From CAVXXD01 sp963765625 (GTDB taxonomy: Bacteria > Actinomycetota > Geothermincolia > Geothermincolales > Geothermincolaceae): a stretch of DNA of 64,000 bases. This document shows positions 32,695 through 40,168 of the stretch, piece after piece. Under the pieces are notes generated by a model. It worked only from the letters and a program-made list of their open reading frames with translations. It was not told the DNA's origin and searched no databases. The stretch covers positions 62,001 to 126,000 of the forward strand of contig CAVXXD010000012.1 of assembly GCA_963765625.1 (NCBI GenBank). The letters run 5' to 3'. Position numbers and translations under genes: made by a program. The stretch's first letter is position 1, and each line of letters opens with the position of its first letter.

Positions 32695-35382
32695 ATGAAG
32701 AAGAATTGTCCCTGCTTGGCTACGTGCGTCCTGCTGGTATCCATCCTGCTGCTGACACTGCCTCTTCCCGCCCTGGGCGGTGTCAGGTGGGCCGCCGACG
32801 GGGTAGGCATCCGCATCGCCCCGAACGACGCCACGGCTCCCCAGCTGGTCTCCGACGGCTCCGGCGGGGCCATCATCACCTGGGACGACCAGCGCGCCGC
32901 CGTAGGCCAGGCCGCCATCTACGCCCAGAGGGTGGACTCTTCGGGCAATCCCCTCTGGACTGCCGATGGAGTGGGCGTCTGCACCATGCCTTCTTCCAAC
33001 AGCGCCGTATATCCCACGATCACCTCGGACGGCTCCGGCGGGGCCATCATCACCTGGCAGGATTATCGCGACGGGCACAACGATATCTACGCTCAGAAAG
33101 TGAACGCGTCGGGGAGCGTGGCCTGGACTGCCGGCGGAGTGGGCATCCGCACCTCCGCACCGGGCAATGCCAGTCGTCCGCAGGCGTGTTCCGACGGCTC
33201 CGGCGGGGCTTTTATTACCTGGGACGACGACCGCGCCGGGGCACCCTACGTCGATGTGTATGCCCAGAGGGTGAACTCATCCGGGGCTGTGGCCTGGGGC
33301 GTCGACGGGGTGGCCATCCGCAATCTATCCACGAACGAAGGCCGGGACCCGCGGATAGCCGCTGACAGTTCCCACGGAGCCATCATCACCTGGGCGGACA
33401 ACCGCGACGGGGCCTGGGACATCTATGCCCAGAGGGTGAACGCGTCCGGGGCCGTACAATGGACCGCCGACGGGGTGGGTATCCGTACCGCTTCGGCGGG
33501 CAATGCCGCAAGTGCGCAGATAGTCTGCGACCCCCTAGGCGTGGCCGTTATCGCCTGGCAGGACAACCGCAACGGGAAGACCGACATCTATGCCCAGCAG
33601 ATCGCCAGCACCGGGGTCATCGGCTGGGCCGCCGACGGCGTGGGCGTCCGCACCGCTGCCGCGAATTCCGTCATGTCCATGCGGACAACCTTAGACGAAG
33701 CCGCCGGGACGGTCATCACCTGGGCGGACAATCGCTCCGGCTCGAAATGGGACATCTACGCCCAGAGATTGGACACCGGGGGAAGTCGCCTCTGGGCCGC
33801 CGACGGGGTGGGTATCCGCACCGCTTCGGCGAGCGATGCCAACTCCCCATGCATCATCTCTGACGGCTCCGGTGGGACCATGATAGCCTGGGAGGACCAC
33901 CGCTCCGGCTCGAAATGGGACATCTACGCCCAGTGGTTGGACACCGGAGGATCGCCCTCCTGGCCCGCCGAGGGAATGGGTATCCGCACCTCCCCCCCCG
34001 GTGACGCCGCCTCGTCCCAGATGGCCCCCGACGGCTCCGGCGGAGCCATCGCCGCCTGGCAGGACAAACGCTCCGGTCATTACGACATCTACGCCCAGAG
34101 GATCTCCAGCGACACGGCCTGGTACCTGGCCGAGGGATCCACCGACTGGGGCTTCGACTGCTATATCAGCATCGTCAATCCCAACGCGGAGGCGGTCAAC
34201 GCCAGGCTGACCTACATGACCGTGACCGGGCCGGTGGACGGGGGACTGGTGGCCTTGCCGGCCATGTCCCAGGCCACGGTGTTCCCTTTCGCCACCGTGG
34301 GAGCAGCCGATTTCAGCACCCGGGTGGAATGCCTGGAAGGGAAGACCCTTGGCGTGGACCGCACCATGTTCTGGAGAGGAGCGGCCGCGGCCAATCCCGA
34401 AGCCCACTGCGCCACCGCCGTCACCGCTCCCGCCACCACCTGGTACCTGCCGGAAGGGTCTTCCGACTGGGGATTCGAGTGCTATCTTCTCATCCAGAAC
34501 CCCAACTCCCACGACGCCAGTTGCCACATAACCTGGATGATCGAGGGAGAGAGCCCGCGGACGAGCGACTTCACCGTTGCCGCCAACTCCCGTGCCACCT
34601 TCAACATGGGCGAAATCATCGGGGCTGTCGACTCCTCCATCATGGTCACGTCGGACGTGCCGGTCATCCCGGAGCGGGCCATGTACCGCAACGAACGCCG
34701 GGAGGGCCACGATTCCACCGGCACCACCACGGCGGCTGCCGATTACTTCCTGGCCGAGGGCTGCACCGGCTTCGGTTTCACCACCTACGTACTGGTGCAG
34801 AACCCGCAGGCCGCCCCCACCGACGTGGCCGTGACATACCAGTCCGCCTCCGGCCCGGTAGCCGGCCCTGCCTTCACCATGCCCGCCAACTCCAGAAAGA
34901 CCATCTGCGTCAATGACACCACGGTCATCCCCGGGGACGACCCTTCTTTCTCCACCCAGGTCCATGGCTCTGCCCCGATAATCGCCGAGCGAGCCATGTA
35001 CTGGTACGGTGGAGACGATTGGGCCGAGGTTTGCCACGACTCCATCGGGCTGGACCAGCCCCACGCCACCTGGTACATGGCGGACGGCCAGACCTCGGAC
35101 AACAAGGAAACCTGGACCCTGGTGCAGAATCCCAATGGCTCCGCCGTCACCGTTGAGGTTACCTACATGACCCCGGACGGCACCGGCAACGTGGTCAAGA
35201 CGGAGACCATCCCCGCGAGCTCGCGCCGAACTTTCAACATGCTGGAACACTCCGGCATCAACGGGCGGGCCGCCATCATGGTCAAGTGCACCACCGCCGG
35301 CATGAAGATCATATGCGAGCGAGCCATGTACTGGAACAACCGCGGCACCGGGACCGACACCATCGGGGGCTACTCCGACTGA
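32695..35382 (+). CDS. Secreted repeat protein D with eight propeller-like repeats and four C-terminal modules
   Basis: 895 residues, intact. The ATG at 32695 follows AAAAGGAG; the in-frame extension upstream lacks a ribosome site. A signal peptide ends near LPALGG. Eight repeats of about 56 residues follow (WTADGVGIRT, then SDGSGGAIITWxDxR and DIYAQRVNxSG), likely one blade each of a beta-propeller. Four C-terminal modules start near 34121, 34441, 34745 and 35069. They match protein A module for module: DWGFDCYISIVNP, DWGFECYLLIQNP, GFGFTTYVLVQNP and KETWTLVQNP. No catalytic motif is seen. It is probably a surface-displayed binding or structural protein. Confidence 0.82.
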   Translation: MKKNCPCLATCVLLVSILLLTLPLPALGGVRWAADGVGIRIAPNDATAPQLVSDGSGGAIITWDDQRAAVGQAAIYAQRVDSSGNPLWTADGVGVCTMPSSNSAVYPTITSDGSGGAIITWQDYRDGHNDIYAQKVNASGSVAWTAGGVGIRTSAPGNASRPQACSDGSGGAFITWDDDRAGAPYVDVYAQRVNSSGAVAWGVDGVAIRNLSTNEGRDPRIAADSSHGAIITWADNRDGAWDIYAQRVNASGAVQWTADGVGIRTASAGNAASAQIVCDPLGVAVIAWQDNRNGKTDIYAQQIASTGVIGWAADGVGVRTAAANSVMSMRTTLDEAAGTVITWADNRSGSKWDIYAQRLDTGGSRLWAADGVGIRTASASDANSPCIISDGSGGTMIAWEDHRSGSKWDIYAQWLDTGGSPSWPAEGMGIRTSPPGDAASSQMAPDGSGGAIAAWQDKRSGHYDIYAQRISSDTAWYLAEGSTDWGFDCYISIVNPNAEAVNARLTYMTVTGPVDGGLVALPAMSQATVFPFATVGAADFSTRVECLEGKTLGVDRTMFWRGAAAANPEAHCATAVTAPATTWYLPEGSSDWGFECYLLIQNPNSHDASCHITWMIEGESPRTSDFTVAANSRATFNMGEIIGAVDSSIMVTSDVPVIPERAMYRNERREGHDSTGTTTAAADYFLAEGCTGFGFTTYVLVQNPQAAPTDVAVTYQSASGPVAGPAFTMPANSRKTICVNDTTVIPGDDPSFSTQVHGSAPIIAERAMYWYGGDDWAEVCHDSIGLDQPHATWYMADGQTSDNKETWTLVQNPNGSAVTVEVTYMTPDGTGNVVKTETIPASSRRTFNMLEHSGINGRAAIMVKCTTAGMKIICERAMYWNNRGTGTDTIGGYSD

Positions 35383-35425
35383 CCCTCCACAAGGTGCCTG
35401 TCACGAACCTCCACATTGACAGCAC
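35383..35425. repeat. REP-like segment after gene D
   Basis: CCTCCACAAGGTGCCTGTC, then AACCTCCACA and TGACAG, corresponds to the hairpin segment after gene A. Its left arm is different, so the long perfect hairpin is lost. Confidence 0.5.
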
Positions 35426-35431
35426 AACCGA

Positions 35432-35463
35432 AGGCCCCGGGAGACCGGGGCCTTTCTTTTTAC
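35432..35463 (+). terminator. Rho-independent terminator of gene D
   Basis: AGGCCCCGG / CCGGGGCCT stem with GAGA loop and TTTCTTTTT tract. Confidence 0.9.
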
Positions 35464-35523
35464 ATCCTCCCATACGAGTCTCTCCCACACGACTCTAAAT
35501 CGTCGCGATTTTGTCAATTTTCA

Positions 35524-35721
35524 GGGGTGACCGCCTGCGTGGCGCCCTACCCCGAGGTGGAGCTGACCGAGGAGGAGATCATCGCCTTCTGCAAGAAGAA
35601 CCTGGCCGGCTACAAGGTCCCCAAGCGGGTGGTGATCATGGGCATCAAGGACATGCCCCTGCTGCCTAGCGGCAAAATACTCAAGCGCCAGCTGCGTGGC
35701 GTGCTGAGCGAAGACGGCTGA
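35524..35721 (+). pseudogene. Remnant of an acyl-CoA synthetase (AMP-binding C-terminal domain)
   Basis: Only about 65 C-terminal residues of an ANL-superfamily adenylating enzyme remain. Typical features are PEVELTEEEIIAFCKKNLAG, YKVPKRVV and PLLPSGKILKRQLR, which carries the catalytic lysine of the C-terminal domain. No start codon with a ribosome site and no AMP-binding core lie upstream; the homology begins abruptly about 60 bases after the terminator of gene D. It is a truncated fragment left by rearrangement or deletion and should not make a functional enzyme. Confidence 0.85.
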
Positions 35722-35813
35722 GGTTGTTAGAAGAAGCTTGATCGTGCGGGTCCTGGGAGTCATTTCCCGGGGCCCGCTTCCATGTCGGCGTGATCATCCA
35801 GTCGAAGCGCGAC

Positions 35814-36920
35814 TCAGTCGTCGACGGCCTTCTTGTGGAAGAGCATCTGCTCGTAGATTACCCTGCCCTCTTCGTGCGCCTTCACTCCCTTTAAGTCCAC
35901 GTTGAGCTCGAGGTCCGCATCGAAGTCGTAGTACCAGGGGTTCATGACCACGTGCACCAGTTGCCTGGCAAACCCGGAATAGTCCTCCAGAGTGTCGATG
36001 GACTCGATTAGCTTGGGGTTGCGGATGGTCATCCTGACGGTTCCCTCTTCGGCTTCCCACCTGAAATCGAGCGTGGATGGATACGAGCGCCCGTTAGGCC
36101 CCTCACGGAAGTCGCCGGTCACCAGGTGGAGCGGCATGCCGTCGTCCGTCAGGATCTCGTCGCCTTTGGCCAGGAAGAAGGTATGAAGCTTCACCGCTCC
36201 GAAACCGAGGATCCCCGCCGTTGTGAGCTGCGCGAAGATGATACTGAAATCGCCGACGTGGGCCCGGCCCCAGTACCAGTGGTCGAGCATCTGGGCCAGC
36301 ATGAAGTTGCCCCAGTTGTGGTCGTGGTAGACGGTGCCCTTGACCGGCCTGCGCTTGCCGTCCACTTCGATCTCACCCTCTACCGTGCCGTAGGGAACGG
36401 GCACCACCCAGGCGAAGAACTTCTTTTTTCCGGGGTCCAGGTAGGTGATCGCCGCCCCGGGGCGCCACGAGGGCCCTGCCCGCTTGATACGCAGGTCGGC
36501 GGCCATCCCCTCCACCTCGGCGTGCAGTTCGTAAGTGGCCAGGTCGCCCTTGACCCAGCTCGGTCCGACGCGCACGTCGCAGCCTTCGACCGAGGATTCA
36601 AAGTCCTCGGGCTTCCCCGTCCAGGTGGCGCTTTTCCTGGCGCCCCCGGCTGAACGCGTGATAAGAAGGACGGCGGGTTGCAGCGGGCCCGCGGGCTTGG
36701 TGTTCGGCTTGGTGCTGTAGGTGATGACGCAGGTCGAGCCGTCGTCGAACTGGGCATCGAAGTACCACCACTCGAAGGCGTTGTCCTGTTGCGCGGTGCG
36801 ATAGCCGTCCTCCCAGGGCTCCACGGTGTCCGGGTTGAGCCCTTCACGCTTGATCGCCGCCGCGTTCTCCTCGGCCAGCTTCCTTCTCATCTCATCGTTC
36901 AGCTTGATCTCCTTCGCCAT
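35814..36920 (-). CDS. AttH/CrtC-like (lipocalin-type) hydratase-family protein
   Basis: 368 residues, starting MAKEIKLNDEMRRK after GGAGGAGGAG. The sequence shows NAFEWWYFDAQFDDGSTCV near the N-terminus and VKGTVYHDHNWGNF and DHWYWGRAHVGDFSIIF in the middle. These W/H-rich motifs are typical of the AttH-like/hydroxyneurosporene synthase (CrtC) family with its paired lipocalin-like barrels. Relatives hydrate carotenoids or act on lipophilic substrates. There is no signal peptide. A lipid or isoprenoid substrate is plausible given the geranylgeranyl-reductase-family gene nearby, but it is divergently placed and the link is speculative. Confidence 0.8.
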   Translation of the reverse strand: MAKEIKLNDEMRRKLAEENAAAIKREGLNPDTVEPWEDGYRTAQQDNAFEWWYFDAQFDDGSTCVITYSTKPNTKPAGPLQPAVLLITRSAGGARKSATWTGKPEDFESSVEGCDVRVGPSWVKGDLATYELHAEVEGMAADLRIKRAGPSWRPGAAITYLDPGKKKFFAWVVPVPYGTVEGEIEVDGKRRPVKGTVYHDHNWGNFMLAQMLDHWYWGRAHVGDFSIIFAQLTTAGILGFGAVKLHTFFLAKGDEILTDDGMPLHLVTGDFREGPNGRSYPSTLDFRWEAEEGTVRMTIRNPKLIESIDTLEDYSGFARQLVHVVMNPWYYDFDADLELNVDLKGVKAHEEGRVIYEQMLFHKKAVDD

Positions 36921-36962
36921 GCGATCTCCTCCTCCGTTCTCCCACGAGCACACGCCAATGCC

Positions 36963-37157
36963 TCAATACCAGTATATATGGAAATATATATGGATATATG
37001 GCGACGCATCCGCGCGGGCCCGCATGTCGAAGCCGGCGTAATCGTCATCGATCAACGAATGCTTGCACAGGGTGAGGATTTCCCGGTATCTGGTCAGGGC
37101 GTCCAGGCCTTCTTCATCAGCATCCGGCCAACCCTTTCCTTGCACTGTTATTCTCAC
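36963..37157 (-). CDS. Possible small acidic protein, unknown
   Basis: A GTG preceded by AAAGGGGG opens a 64-residue frame (VRITVQGKGWPDADEEG, then ALTRYREILTLCKH). It reads towards the AttH-like gene in an otherwise gene-poor interval, which also holds the promoter of the oxidoreductase on the other strand. The A/T-rich 3' end encodes an odd HIYFHIYWY tail. No family is recognised and it may be spurious. Confidence 0.3.
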   Translation of the reverse strand: MRITVQGKGWPDADEEGLDALTRYREILTLCKHSLIDDDYAGFDMRARADASPYIHIYFHIYWY

Positions 37158-37171
37158 ACGACCCCCTTTGA

Positions 37172-37177
37172 TATAAT
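37172..37177 (+). promoter_or_regulatory. -10 box upstream of the Fe-S/FAD oxidoreductase
   Basis: TATAAT, 43 bases before the start codon. The -35 is weak (TTATTC at 18-base spacing). Confidence 0.4.
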
Positions 37178-37219
37178 CGGGGCATTGAAAATCCGGCATC
37201 TTTCAAGGAGGAATACCCG

Positions 37220-38971
37220 ATGAACGACACCAGAGACGCCGCGCTCGACTTCAGCCTGAAGCTGCGCAAGACCACTTCGCCCCGCGTTGACACCGACAAG
37301 TGCACCAACTGCGGCACTTGTCTGGCGGCCTGCCCCACCGGCGCCATCAGCGAGATGCAGCGGCAAATCTGCCGCCTCTGCCCGGACTGCGCCGAGGGCG
37401 ACATCATGTTCCCACGGGACATGGAGGACCTGGCGAAGCGTTCGTGCAGCCTGGCCTGCCCCCTCGGCCATTACCCCGAGGGGTATCTCAACCTGGTGGC
37501 GCGCGGCGACTGGGCGGGAGCCTGGGAAGTGATCAGCGCCATCAACCCCCTGCCGGGCGTACTGGGCCGCATCTGCGGGCGCCCCTGCGAGGAGGAGTGC
37601 AAGCGCGGCATCCTCATCGACCAGCCCCTGCCCATCCGCGCCGCCAAGCGCGAGGTGGCGGAGTGGGCCTTAAAAGAAGGGCTGGCCAAGCCGCGCGCCT
37701 ACCGCCGCAACATCGACCAGCGCGTGGCGGTGGTAGGAGCCGGCCCGGCCGGCGTCACCGCCGCTTCCGACCTGGCTTCCCTCGGCTACCGGGTGACCGT
37801 CTTCGAGAAGGGGCCGGTGCCGGGCGGCATGGTGCGCCAGGCCGTCCCCACCTTCCGCCTACCGGACGAGGTCTGGGAGCGGGAGTTCGCGCAGGTTCTG
37901 GGCGAGGGCATCGAGGTGGTCTACGGGGCTACGGTGGGCGCCTCGCCGACCCTGAAGGAGCTGGAGCGGGACGGTTACAAGGCGGTGATCCTGGCCACCG
38001 GGGCTCCCCGCGGCAAGCTGCTCCCCATCCCCGGCCGCGACTTCAAGGGGGTCTACGACGCCCTCACCTTTATGAGCGCCGTCAAGCAGGGGCGTCCGGT
38101 CGAGGTGGGAGAGAAGGTCGTGGTGCTGGGCGGCGGCAGCGTGGCCACCGATGTGGCCCGCACCGCCATGCGCAAGGGGGCGAAAGAAGTATACATGGTC
38201 TGCATCGAGCAGGAGTGCGACCTCCCCGCCCTCTCCTGGGAGGTGGAGGAAGCCCTGCGTGAGGGGGTCCGGCTGCTGGCCGGTTACGCCCCGCAGCGCA
38301 TCACATCTTCCTGGATGCAAGCCGAAGCGGTGGAGCTGGCCTGCGTCTCCAACATCTGCACCGACGCCTGGGGCCGGCTCACCCCCGAGATAGATATTTC
38401 CGACACCAGAACCCTGCCGGCCGACACGGTCATCTTCGCCATTGGGCAGGCGGTGGATACCGCTCTGCTAAGCCGCATGGAACTCGACCTCAACCAGGCT
38501 GGCGGCCTAAAGGTCGACGCCGCCACCGGCGCCACCTCCTCGGACAGGGTCTTCGCCGCCGGCGACCTGGTCGGGGGGCAGGGCTCGGTGGTGGAAGCCA
38601 TGGCTTCGGGCCGCCGCGCCGCGCTGGCCGTCGAGGCCCTGCTGTCGGGCCGCGCCCTTTCTTCTTCGGAAGAAGAAAGAAAGGTGGAAGGCGCGCCCCT
38701 GGGCGAGAAGATCTTCCCGGTGCGCCTGGAGAAGCTGGAACCGCTGGAGTTCCCGCGCATCCCCACGGATGAGGCCCTCGCTTCTTTTGAAGAAGTGGAC
38801 CTCTCCCCGGCGGCGAAGGAACTGGAAACCGACGCCCGGCGCTGCATGCGCTGCGGCTACATCGAGATAGACCACCAGCTCTGTATCGGCTGCGGCATCT
38901 GCCGGCAGCTCTGCCCGGCCGGCGACGTGCTCACTATGGGCTCGCCGCTTGCGGGAGGTGAGGCGGAATGA
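37220..38971 (+). CDS. Fe-S/FAD oxidoreductase (GltD-like) with ferredoxin domains at both ends
   Basis: 583 residues, start after AAGGAGG. An N-terminal 4Fe-4S motif (CTNCGTCLAAC) is followed by a cysteine-rich helical domain (C-x3-C-P, GRICGRPCEEECKRG) like the GltD/NfnB N-terminus. Then come a FAD dinucleotide-binding site (VAVVGAGPAGVTAA), an NAD(P)H site (VVVLGGGSVATDVARTA) and a C-terminal FAD loop (VFAAGDLVGGQGSVVEA). The C-terminus has another cluster motif (CMRCGY, CIGCGICRQLCPAGD). The protein likely moves electrons between NAD(P)H and ferredoxin or a protein partner. Its stop overlaps the start of the geranylgeranyl-reductase-family gene by four bases (ATGA), so it is the probable electron donor to that flavoprotein (inference). 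Confidence 0.88.
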   Translation: MNDTRDAALDFSLKLRKTTSPRVDTDKCTNCGTCLAACPTGAISEMQRQICRLCPDCAEGDIMFPRDMEDLAKRSCSLACPLGHYPEGYLNLVARGDWAGAWEVISAINPLPGVLGRICGRPCEEECKRGILIDQPLPIRAAKREVAEWALKEGLAKPRAYRRNIDQRVAVVGAGPAGVTAASDLASLGYRVTVFEKGPVPGGMVRQAVPTFRLPDEVWEREFAQVLGEGIEVVYGATVGASPTLKELERDGYKAVILATGAPRGKLLPIPGRDFKGVYDALTFMSAVKQGRPVEVGEKVVVLGGGSVATDVARTAMRKGAKEVYMVCIEQECDLPALSWEVEEALREGVRLLAGYAPQRITSSWMQAEAVELACVSNICTDAWGRLTPEIDISDTRTLPADTVIFAIGQAVDTALLSRMELDLNQAGGLKVDAATGATSSDRVFAAGDLVGGQGSVVEAMASGRRAALAVEALLSGRALSSSEEERKVEGAPLGEKIFPVRLEKLEPLEFPRIPTDEALASFEEVDLSPAAKELETDARRCMRCGYIEIDHQLCIGCGICRQLCPAGDVLTMGSPLAGGEAE

Positions 38972-40101
38972 GGCGCGCCTGGGACGTCATCGTGGTGGGC
39001 GCGGGACCGGGCGGAAGCACCGCCGCGGCGAGGCTGGCACAGGCCGGGGTGGAGGTGCTGCTGGTGGATAAGGAACGCTTTCCCCGGGAGAAGCCCTGCA
39101 GTGACATCTACGGCCCCTTCGGGTCGGGGACCTACGAGAAGCTCGGGGTCTACGACCGCCTGCTGGAGGCGGGCTACCTCTACCCGCAGGTGGTGCTCAC
39201 CAGCCCCGACTATACGGCCATCGCCGGCCCCAACGAGAAGGGACTGACCTGCCCGCGCCGTATTGGCGACAACATTCTCAAGGAGAACGCCGCCCGGCTG
39301 GGGGCCGAGGTCTGGGAGGAGTGCTGGGTCAACGACCTCATCGTCGAGGACGGGCAGGTGCGCGGGGTCAAGGCCAAGTACCAGGGCGAGTTCGTGGAGC
39401 TGCGCGGCAAACTGGTGATCGGGGCGGATGGCTCCCACTCCTGGGTGGCCAAGCGCCTGGGCCTTTTCGGTGACGACTACGACCAGGTCTACCTGGCCGG
39501 CCGGGCCTACTTCTCCGGCTGCAACCCGCCCCTGCGCGACGTCGAGGTCCACTACGACCCCGGTTTCACCCCCGGCTTTATCTGTCTCTCTCCCCACCCG
39601 GAATACGGCGACGTGGTCAACATGGGGGTGGGCATCCAGATGTCGCTCTACGTCGATGCCCCCCTCGACGCCGAAGCCATGACGGCTAAGTTCGTGGCGG
39701 AAAGCCCGCACGGCGAGAAGATGCGCGGCGCCACCCAGGTATCCAAGTGGATGGGCTGGCGGGTCCCCTCGGCCGGGCAGATCGGCAAGAACCACGCCGC
39801 CGGGGTGTTGCTGATCGGCGACGCCGGAAGTTTCGTGGAGCCCTTCATACTGGAGGGCGTGGCCTCGGCGGTGCGCTCGGCTAACTACGCGGTGAAGACG
39901 GCCCTGGAAGCCCTGGCCGACGACGATTTCTCCGAGGCCTCCCTGGCGCGCTACGACGACAAGTGGAGGACTAAGATGCTGCCGCAGCTGCAGGCGCTGC
40001 AGGGGATAGCCGTGACCGCGGCCGACCCCGCCGCCCTGAACGCCACCTTCAAAAGCCTCAAAGACAACCCCGAGGCGGTGGCGCGCGTCTTTGGCGGCTA
40101 G
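38968..40101 (+). CDS. Geranylgeranyl reductase-family FAD oxidoreductase
   Basis: 377 residues. The FAD-binding N-terminus reads DVIVVGAGPGGSTAAARLA; the family Cys and proline-rich motif KPCSDIYGP, the conserved GADGSHSWVAKRLGL and the C-terminal FAD motif VLLIGDAGSFVEPFILEGV are present. Members saturate geranylgeranyl chains of lipids or chlorophyll, or act on related polyenes or aromatics. Archaeal homologues take electrons from ferredoxin. It starts inside the stop of the Fe-S/FAD oxidoreductase gene (ATGA), so the two are co-translated. The substrate could be a quinone side chain or membrane isoprenoid; this cannot be decided here. Confidence 0.85.
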   Translation: MRRAWDVIVVGAGPGGSTAAARLAQAGVEVLLVDKERFPREKPCSDIYGPFGSGTYEKLGVYDRLLEAGYLYPQVVLTSPDYTAIAGPNEKGLTCPRRIGDNILKENAARLGAEVWEECWVNDLIVEDGQVRGVKAKYQGEFVELRGKLVIGADGSHSWVAKRLGLFGDDYDQVYLAGRAYFSGCNPPLRDVEVHYDPGFTPGFICLSPHPEYGDVVNMGVGIQMSLYVDAPLDAEAMTAKFVAESPHGEKMRGATQVSKWMGWRVPSAGQIGKNHAAGVLLIGDAGSFVEPFILEGVASAVRSANYAVKTALEALADDDFSEASLARYDDKWRTKMLPQLQALQGIAVTAADPAALNATFKSLKDNPEAVARVFGG

Positions 40102-40113
40102 TGTAATAAAGAA

Positions 40114-40140
40114 GAAGGCCGGGCTTGGTGCCCGGCCTTC
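40114..40140. terminator. Bidirectional terminator between convergent genes
   Basis: An 11-bp stem (GAAGGCCGGGC / GCCCGGCCTTC) with a TTGGT loop has T-rich sequence on both sides, so it can stop transcription from either strand. Confidence 0.85.
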
Positions 40141-40168
40141 TCTGTTGTTACGTGGAACTGTCTGAGGC

